Position numbers and translations under genes: made by a program. The notes beneath the pieces were generated by a model. It was not told the DNA's origin and made no database searches. It worked only from the letters and a program-made list of their open reading frames with translations. From Promethearchaeota archaeon (lineage in GTDB: Archaea; Asgardarchaeota; Lokiarchaeia; Sigynarchaeales; SOKP01): 6,608 bases of DNA. The first letter of the stretch is position 1. Every line of letters begins with the position of its first letter. Location of the stretch: positions 1 through 6,608 of the forward strand of contig JAHLWT010000235.1 of the NCBI GenBank assembly GCA_019057775.1, given 5' to 3'. Below are positions 1 to 4,765 of the stretch, in pieces.

Positions 1-49
1 AAAAATCAACTTAAAAAACCAATCCAGTGGTCAGAGATTGGGTAGTAGT

Positions 50-739
50 TTAGAGAACCATTGCTCTCAACACATATTCTTTACGAGCAGGAATTGATAA
101 GTTATTCCAAAGTTTGATAATAAGTCCAGTTGATTTAAGTTCCTCTTGTTCTAACCACCATACTTCTTCACCTGGTTTTAAAAACTGACGATAATATTCA
201 ATAATATGTTTGATAGGATTCTGTTCTTTCCTCAAAGTATCATAAGGGATTTCAATTTTATCAAATATTGTTTGACCTTGACTTAAATCCATGTCAATAA
301 GATATCTCGGAGAGTGTGTTACAACTATTTCTGATAAACAATCTTCATAAGGTCTACATTTAAACTCAACAGGAGAATACATTTTTCCAAACAACATAAA
401 AATTCGCTCAATACCATCCACTCTCGTACCCTCTAGAACAGAATTACCAGTTGTTTTCCAATGATTTTGTTTAGTAGTTTTTACTTCAACACCATAAAAA
501 TTGTGAGCAATAATGTCAGGGAATTTTTGACCAGATATTAATTCAATTGAGTTTTCAAACGGAGTTCCTTTCGCATTAACACTCATTACATCGAAAACTT
601 TATTCTCCAGTTTGTTACCTAGTAACTTTAAGTATTGGTCTTCTTTACTTTTTGATTCTATAGTGAGTGCTTCTATTGTATGGTCTAATAAGGAATTAAA
701 ATCGTCATTTGTTGGTTCAGGATTTGTTGAAACTACCAT
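50..739 (-). CDS. Probable type II restriction endonuclease, PD-(D/E)XK fold
   Basis: Likely cleaves DNA at the site protected by the methyltransferase just upstream. The 229-residue protein carries a convincing PD-(D/E)XK core: FPD at residues 73-75 (Asp75), nine residues, then Glu85-Val-Lys87 at the end of a hydrophobic strand. An upstream Glu45 in a helix-like stretch could be the first acidic residue of the fold. A conserved-looking block follows (TGNS at 97-100, EGTR at 103-106, VTHSPRY at 140-146). The ATG at 739 sits 5 nt after the stop of the methyltransferase gene, so the two are almost certainly co-transcribed and translationally coupled. There is no clear Shine-Dalgarno sequence, as is usual in Bacteroidota. 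I cannot assign the cut site or a named REase family. The protein is short and ends abruptly (AMVL-stop), so a missing C-terminus is possible. Type II nuclease is inferred from motif plus neighbour. Confidence 0.75.
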   Translation of the reverse strand: MVVSTNPEPTNDDFNSLLDHTIEALTIESKSKEDQYLKLLGNKLENKVFDVMSVNAKGTPFENSIELISGQKFPDIIAHNFYGVEVKTTKQNHWKTTGNSVLEGTRVDGIERIFMLFGKMYSPVEFKCRPYEDCLSEIVVTHSPRYLIDMDLSQGQTIFDKIEIPYDTLRKEQNPIKHIIEYYRQFLKPGEEVWWLEQEELKSTGLIIKLWNNLSIPARKEYVLRAMVL

Positions 740-744
740 TGTAA

Positions 745-2721
745 TTAGTTTTTAAAGTATTTAACCCAGAGTTTCTCCAGCCTTTTAGCGACATGATAAG
801 CTAATAGAGGAGGTACTGCATTACCTATCAATTTATATGCTGAAGAAGGACTTATAAAGAATTTCTTACTTGATGAAGGTATAACAAACTCAAAGTCAGG
901 TGGAAATGTCTGTATTAAGGCACATTCTCGTGGTGTTAATCTTCTTTCTTTAAGCCCTTGTTTTAATTCTTTTTTTAATACGCCTCCATTTTCAGCAGAC
1001 AAACGTCTGTATTCTATATTTCCATGATGTTCAGCTCTAATTGTTGGACCGATTCCATCTAGCTTAATTTCAATTTGTCCTTGACAATGTCTACCCATGA
1101 ACTTGGCTTTTGAATAAAACATCTGTGAAGGGTCAGATGAAAATTCAGGTTCATCAATATCTTTAAGAATTTCCTTCAGTTTAACTGCCTCGAGAAAGCT
1201 ATTTTGACTTATTGATATTGAATGAGATGGAATAGGATATGGAGATAATTCTGCATTTATTTCTGATTTTTCTAATTCTTTTAAGATTCCATCTTTTAAT
1301 TTAGATTTTTTTATCCCTATAAAAAACACTCTTTCTCTTGATTGAGGAACTCCATAGTTCGCTGCATGTAAAACTTGAGGGTGTAAGACTAAATATCCAT
1401 TTCCATCTGCACTGGCAAAATCCTGCTGAATAATATCTTGGACATTGGATAGATTCACTAAACCTTTTACGTTTTCTGCAATAAATATTTTTGGTTGAAC
1501 AATGTCGATTACCTGTTTCATCCACATGTAGAGTTGCCCTCTTGTCTCAATAGAAGGTATAATGTTTTTTATCAGTTTGCCATTATGGTCTTTGTGAGAC
1601 TTAAGTCCATTTCTCTTTCCTGAAATGCTAAAGTCTTGACAAGGGAATCCCCCTGTAATTATATCTACGTTTTCTGGGAAAACCTTTACTCCTTGTTGAT
1701 GAAGCTTAACTAAATCAACAATACTTTCCAAATGGAAAATTTCAGATGAATAATCTCGTTTTTGAAAATAATTTACCCATGCATTCCTTGCATCTCCTAA
1801 AATGTCATTCGCAAATACCGTCTGAAACTTTGTCGGCTTAAGATTGATAAAATTCTTTCCAATATATTCGTTAATAAAGTCTGGATTATTTTTAATGTTA
1901 ATCGAGTTTTTATGAACAAGGAAATCACCCTCAAAACCTAAATCCATGCCCCCACATCCAGAAAAAAGCGATAATAATTTATATTTCTTTTGGGGCTTCA
2001 TTCCAATTTCCCTATCGTCATAATATATACTTAATTGAGATTCTTCAATTCCTTCCTTGTTATCTTTCTCTATAGAATTAAAATATTTACATTTTTGTTT
2101 AATTACGCAGTTGGAACAATTTGGTCTTCGTGACTTACAAACTAATGCTGCAAAGTCTAAAATTGCCCAATTTAATTCCTTGCAATTCTTTACATTTATT
2201 ACAGTTTTTGATAATTCTTGCAATTCTTTCTCATTTCTAACATCTTTAACTTCCTTTGGATTGAAATACCTACTTAAAACTCTAGCCATGTTAACGTCAA
2301 GTAACGGGGCTCTTTTATTCAAGATAAATAATTCATAAGCATTTGAAAGATACAATGTAGAAAGGTTTGAATCATTTAGTTCATTAACATTTTTGGGTAA
2401 AACACCACTCCTTTGTTTATATTCTTCAACTATTTTATATAGTCTCTTTGCCCTGTGTTTATATAATCCCAAGGGTTTTAATATTTTTTCAAAATCCTCA
2501 ATTTCAGAATTTACCAATGATTCCCAATCAGGATAGGTGTTGAAAAATGTGGAATAATATTTTGCAACGGTTTCTGCTTTTGTTCGTTGCAAAAGAATTT
2601 CACTTATTATAATTTCGTATTTTGTAATATCATCTCTTCGCCACGGAAAATCCCTCTTATTGGAACTAAACCAGTCCAATAATTTTTTTCTAAAATATTT
2701 TATATCATTCTTATTATACAT
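745..2721 (-). CDS. Fusion of MutY/MIG-like DNA glycosylase and C5-cytosine DNA methyltransferase
   Basis: Residue numbers count a TTG codon directly upstream (2724) as residue 1; the ATG at 2721 (residue 2) is the more likely start. Residues 5-217 form an HhH-GPD glycosylase: FPWR 26-29, SEILLQRT 41-48 with Glu42 at the MutY Glu37 position, Tyr125, PLLDVN with catalytic-type Asp143, and a 4Fe-4S loop with Cys196, 203, 206 and 212 in the standard C-X6-C-X2-C-X5-C spacing. Residues 248-655 form a complete C5-methyltransferase: FSGCGG 254-259 (AdoMet binding), GGFPCQ with catalytic Cys362, ENV 417-419, QSRER 461-465, TPRE 597-600 and GNAVPP 634-639. The target-recognition region is about 475-595 and I cannot read its sequence specificity. 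Tyr125 lies 18 residues before Asp143, the spacing of Tyr126 and Asp144 in the T:G mismatch thymine glycosylase MIG. The inferred role is self-protection of restriction sites plus repair of deaminated 5-methylcytosine. The usual hairpin GVG is replaced by LST. Confidence 0.93.
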   Translation of the reverse strand: MYNKNDIKYFRKKLLDWFSSNKRDFPWRRDDITKYEIIISEILLQRTKAETVAKYYSTFFNTYPDWESLVNSEIEDFEKILKPLGLYKHRAKRLYKIVEEYKQRSGVLPKNVNELNDSNLSTLYLSNAYELFILNKRAPLLDVNMARVLSRYFNPKEVKDVRNEKELQELSKTVINVKNCKELNWAILDFAALVCKSRRPNCSNCVIKQKCKYFNSIEKDNKEGIEESQLSIYYDDREIGMKPQKKYKLLSLFSGCGGMDLGFEGDFLVHKNSINIKNNPDFINEYIGKNFINLKPTKFQTVFANDILGDARNAWVNYFQKRDYSSEIFHLESIVDLVKLHQQGVKVFPENVDIITGGFPCQDFSISGKRNGLKSHKDHNGKLIKNIIPSIETRGQLYMWMKQVIDIVQPKIFIAENVKGLVNLSNVQDIIQQDFASADGNGYLVLHPQVLHAANYGVPQSRERVFFIGIKKSKLKDGILKELEKSEINAELSPYPIPSHSISISQNSFLEAVKLKEILKDIDEPEFSSDPSQMFYSKAKFMGRHCQGQIEIKLDGIGPTIRAEHHGNIEYRRLSAENGGVLKKELKQGLKERRLTPRECALIQTFPPDFEFVIPSSSKKFFISPSSAYKLIGNAVPPLLAYHVAKRLEKLWVKYFKN

Positions 2722-2726
2722 CAATA

Positions 2727-2734
2727 CAAAGTAA
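2727..2734 (-). promoter_or_regulatory. Possible Bacteroidota -7 box ahead of the R-M operon
   Basis: On the minus strand the octamer TTACTTTG matches the Bacteroidota -7 consensus TAnnTTTG at five of six fixed positions. It ends 5 nt before the ATG at 2721, so transcription from it would give a leaderless or nearly leaderless mRNA. No convincing -33 TTTG was found, so a longer leader from a promoter further upstream is equally possible. Confidence 0.2.
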
Positions 2735-2822
2735 CATCACTCTTGCTAAAAAGTAAAAATAAGACTGAACTAGTTATCATTTTTTTTAAACGATTATACA
2801 ATCTGTTAATTAGCGAGGGATT

Positions 2823-2886
2823 TGCAGCTCTTTTGCAAACCTGTGGTTTTATGGGTCGGCTTGTGTGGGTTTGCAAATGTGCTGCA
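2823..2886. repeat. Hairpin repeat, copy 1 of 3
   Basis: The left arm TGCAGC, bases TCT, then TTTGCAAACC pairs with GGTTTGCAAA, bases TGT, then GCTGCA. This gives a 6 bp outer stem, a 3x3 internal loop, a 10 bp inner stem and a 26-nt loop. It lies about 100 nt upstream of the methyltransferase start. The same layout recurs at 4472-4531 and 6451-6510 with paired base changes that keep the stems, which suggests selection on the folded form. On the plus strand a T-rich stretch follows about 20 nt later. The function is unknown. Confidence 0.75.
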
Positions 2887-3032
2887 TTGTGGGTTGGGTT
2901 TCTTTTTCTTTGAGCAGGGGGGAGAAAAAAAACAAAATAAATTCCCTCAATTTCGCATTAACTTATCAAAGAGCTATAAATAATCAATCTGACACCTACC
3001 TATCGAGTTTGTACTTTTTCTATTCGCCTTGT

Positions 3033-3162
3033 TGCTAACGAGCAGCTATAAATTTTGGCGGGCAATATACCCACTTTATTATCAAGCTGCACCGAAGTAA
3101 AATTAACGAATTTCCGTTTCAAATACCACTTTCCGCCCGCTTGAATTTATAGCATGTTAGCT
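3033..3162. other. attC-like recombination site A (boundary of R-M and hydrolase blocks)
   Basis: A 130-bp imperfect palindrome. The outer boxes are TGCTAAC (3033-3039) and GTTAGCT (3156-3162). Inside them are an asymmetric spacer of 5 nt on the left (GAGCA) and 2 nt on the right (AT), a perfect 10-bp stem GCTATAAATT/AATTTATAGC (3045-3054 with 3144-3153), a 3x3 mismatch, a 6-bp stem GCGGGC/GCCCGC (3058-3063 with 3135-3140), and a loop of about 70 nt. This is the layout of an integron attC site (R box, unpaired spacer, L box, variable loop) and is within the known attC length range. The outer boxes fit the RYYYAAC/GTTRRRY consensus only in part. It begins soon after the hydrolase stop, where an attC would sit for a minus-strand cassette. 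Confidence 0.55.
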
Positions 3163-3172
3163 GTATTTGTTG
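3156..3172 (+). repeat. Left terminal inverted repeat of the hydrolase block
   Basis: GTTAGCTGTATTTGTTG here matches the reverse complement of 4271-4287 at 16 of 17 positions. The outer 7 bp coincide with the right box of attC-like site A; the next 10 bp lie inside the block. Confidence 0.75.
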
Positions 3173-3207
3173 TTGAGAAATAACTTGAATAAAATATCAA
3201 TTATCAA

Positions 3208-4203
3208 TTAGTATTCATTATTCAAAGAATCCACCGAATTCAAAAACTCGCGTACAACCCTCACATTTTCATCGCGAGCGTCCCAGGGTGTCATGTGACT
3301 GGAACCGGCAAAAATGACTGTACGAGAATCTTTTACCAAAGCAGCTTTTTCTCTGACTATATCTGGAAGAATTTCATCAAATTCCCCTGCAGTGAAAAGT
3401 GTTGGTACTTCAATTTCTGGTAACATGTACGAAGCATCATACCCTTTCAATGTACCCGTGATAGTAAATTCACTCGGCCCCCACATATAACCATAAATAT
3501 CTTCATTAAAGGTTGCCATTAAACTGTCAAAGTCGGGTTGAACAGGATTAGGACCAGTAACATATTTAGCGTAAAACTGATTCATTGCTTCCTCATAAAG
3601 TGGGTCATTATAATTACCCGTAGATTCAGCATTCAGTACTGCTTCATGCAATGAATCAGGGAATGAAGCAAGAAGTTGCTTTGTACTTCTCTCCCATGCT
3701 GGAATATCAAAGCATAAACTACCAAAAGTAATAGAAGATACCCTATTGGGGTATGCATGGTAATATTCAAGTGCTACAACTGTCCCCCATGAATGACCAA
3801 ACAAGTGCCATTTAGAAAGCCCAAGATGAGCACGAAGCATATCCAGTTCTTTTACGAAATGATCAATTGTGAACATAGTTGTGTCTGTAATCACATCGGA
3901 TTTCCCGCTACCAAGCTGATCGTAACGCACAACCTGGCGATCGTTACCAAGATCCTCAAATGGTTTCAGGTAAAAGCTGGAAAAACCGGGCCCACCATGA
4001 AGAAGAACAATTGGCTCCCCTTTTCCAGTCCCTGTTACTCTATACCAAATTTTACCCCCCGGAACCTCAAGATGTGACTCACCAATCGTTAGAATAGTTG
4101 ATTTGGATTCTTTGTTGCCACCACAAGAATACAGCAGAAAAACAACAAAGAAAAAAAACAGGATACTTTCATTGAAAGTTGATTTGATTAAATTTTTCTT
4201 CAT
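3208..4203 (-). CDS. Lipoprotein alpha/beta hydrolase, proline iminopeptidase-like (S33 family)
   Basis: Probably a membrane-anchored peptidase, amidase or esterase acting outside the cytoplasmic membrane. The N-terminus has a Lys-rich start, a hydrophobic run at about residues 14-25 and a lipobox-like LYSC with lipidated Cys27 followed by GG. The S33-type motifs are all present: HGGPG 69-73 (oxyanion hole), DQLGSGKSD 95-103, GHSWG 136-140 with nucleophile Ser138, Asp276 in GEFDE, and His303 in SSHM. A cap region lies at about 165-245. Its 331 residues are normal for the family plus a signal peptide. The motif set resembles prolyl aminopeptidases, but substrate cannot be read from sequence; an ester or amide hydrolase is equally possible. 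The ATG at 4203 is the natural start because it gives the complete signal peptide. It stands alone between two attC-like sites, with no functional link to the neighbouring genes visible. Confidence 0.88.
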   Translation of the reverse strand: MKKNLIKSTFNESILFFFFVVFLLYSCGGNKESKSTILTIGESHLEVPGGKIWYRVTGTGKGEPIVLLHGGPGFSSFYLKPFEDLGNDRQVVRYDQLGSGKSDVITDTTMFTIDHFVKELDMLRAHLGLSKWHLFGHSWGTVVALEYYHAYPNRVSSITFGSLCFDIPAWERSTKQLLASFPDSLHEAVLNAESTGNYNDPLYEEAMNQFYAKYVTGPNPVQPDFDSLMATFNEDIYGYMWGPSEFTITGTLKGYDASYMLPEIEVPTLFTAGEFDEILPDIVREKAALVKDSRTVIFAGSSHMTPWDARDENVRVVREFLNSVDSLNNEY

Positions 4204-4270
4204 AACTAATGTTTTTAATTAATAATCTGTTTACTCAAAGTGATTTTTAAAATCATTCTAGATTTTTTTT

Positions 4271-4287
4271 CAACAATTACAGCTAAC
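4271..4287 (-). repeat. Right terminal inverted repeat of the hydrolase block
   Basis: Read on the minus strand this is GTTAGCTGTAATTGTTG, a 16/17 match to 3156-3172. Its outer 7 bp are the left box of attC-like site B. Confidence 0.75.
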
Positions 4288-4413
4288 GAATGGCGCTAAA
4301 ATTTAGTTGCCGTTTTATTTGCAGTTTCCTTTCCATTTACTAACATATTTTATCAAAGATAATTAACTTTCATATACCTTCAAACCGGCAATTAATTTTA
4401 GCGCATGTTAGGT
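4281..4413. other. attC-like recombination site B (boundary of hydrolase and caspase blocks)
   Basis: A 133-bp imperfect palindrome with the same plan as site A. Outer boxes are AGCTAAC (4281-4287) and GTTAGGT (4407-4413), the latter a full match to GTTRRRY. Spacers are GAATG on the left and AT on the right, again 5 and 2 nt. Then comes a perfect 11-bp stem GCGCTAAAATT/AATTTTAGCGC (4293-4303 with 4394-4404), and a 6-bp TTGCCG/CGGCAA stem (4307-4312 with 4386-4391) after an unequal 3-nt/2-nt gap, closing a loop of about 70 nt. The outer boxes are not exact partners of each other, but each pairs exactly with the far end of its own block. Confidence 0.6.
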
Positions 4414-4431
4414 ATCTGTAGCCCCCAAAAT
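4407..4431 (+). repeat. Left terminal inverted repeat of the caspase block
   Basis: Starts GTTAGGTA, then 4 nt, then TAGCCCCCAAAAT. The reverse complement of 6533-6556 has the same 8 bp and the same 13 bp separated by 3 nt. Two identical segments of this length in inverted order at the ends of one block are very unlikely by chance. Confidence 0.85.
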
Positions 4432-4471
4432 TCTTCCTTCATTTTTTTGTCCACTAGTGCGGAAGGACAGA

Positions 4472-4531
4472 CCAGCTCTTTTGGCAAATTTGGCTTGTGT
4501 GTCTGCTTTGTGGGTTTGCCAAATGTGCTGG
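4472..4531. repeat. Hairpin repeat, copy 2 of 3
   Basis: CCAGC, TCT, TTTGGCAAA pairs with TTTGCCAAA, TGT, GCTGG: a 5-bp outer stem, 3x3 internal loop, 9-bp inner stem and 26-nt loop. Compared with copy 1 the outer base pair is flipped (C-G for G-C) and the inner stem changes on both sides. It starts about 20 nt beyond the stop of the avd fragment, where the rest of avd would be expected. Confidence 0.75.
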
Positions 4532-4550
4532 GCTGTGAAGGGATGATTAT

Positions 4551-4685
4551 TTAACTTTTTTTCTTTTTAAGGCTTTCCACCACAGTATATTTTAATTCCT
4601 TGCTAAAATCCTTCGTGAAGCGAAACATTTCGAGCAATAAATCATACGTTGCTTTAAATACAAGTAGCTCATCGTATGTAGTCAT
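4551..4685 (-). pseudogene. avd: Truncated 5' fragment of DGR accessory gene avd
   Basis: An ORF of 44 codons from ATG at 4685 to TAA at 4551. Its sequence (MTTYDELLVFKATYDLLL, then FRFTKDFSKELKYT, then ESLKKKK) is what I recognise as the N-terminal helices of bacterial Avd, the four-helix-bundle protein that partners the reverse transcriptase in diversity-generating retroelements; the fold is shared with 23S rRNA intervening-sequence proteins. Full Avd proteins are usually about 110-130 residues, so roughly two thirds is missing. The homology ends at an A-rich run (codons 40-43) right beside hairpin copy 2, and I found no continuation in other frames. It lies 80 nt downstream of the caspase gene, the normal place for avd after a DGR target. 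A short functional product is unlikely but not excluded. Confidence 0.8.
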
Positions 4686-4765
4686 AGATTAAAAAAAATC
4701 GATCGGTTATTTGCTAATTGCTCATGAGTTCCCTTTGGTCGGTTCGCGGTAAATTATCAAATAGT

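Larger units (their letters stand above)
2722..3207. other. Gene-free stretch between the R-M genes and the hydrolase
   Basis: No ORF here looks real. The stretch is AT-rich and holds the leader of the methyltransferase gene, hairpin copy 1 (2823-2886), a G-run followed by an A-run near 2915-2940, and the first attC-like palindrome (3033-3162). The rest shows nothing I recognise. Confidence 0.6.
3039..4286 (-). mobile_element. Putative gene cassette: lipoprotein hydrolase plus attC-like site
   Basis: The unit is defined by the two attC-like sites, taking exchange at G^TT as in integrons. Its start (minus strand, TTAGCT at 4286-4281) and its own distal box (AGCTAAC, complement of 3156-3162) are exact partners. 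The boxes facing each other across each palindrome differ. One gene, one orientation and a terminal hairpin match the standard cassette plan. No integrase is in the window, so the assignment is inferential. Confidence 0.45.
4204..4550. other. Gene-free stretch between the hydrolase and the avd fragment
   Basis: Apart from the AT-rich leader of the hydrolase gene it contains only attC-like site B (4281-4413), the left terminal repeat of the caspase block and hairpin copy 2 (4472-4531). A weak match to a -7 box (TCACTTTG, minus strand, about 4235-4242) precedes the hydrolase but lacks a -33 partner. Confidence 0.6.

Noticed and set aside
1301..2338. Small open frames inside the methyltransferase gene (1301-1525 minus, 2057-2338 plus)
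   Set aside because: Both overlap conserved catalytic parts of the fusion protein in another frame and show no motif of their own.
2823..2886. Hairpin copies as simple Rho-independent terminators
   Set aside because: The U-tract does not follow the stem directly on either strand, all genes run on the minus strand, and two of the three copies lie upstream of genes.
4414..4765. A DGR template repeat near the avd fragment
   Set aside because: I looked for an adenine-rich copy of the 4772-4951 region between the gene end and site B and saw none; only the avd fragment and a hairpin are there.
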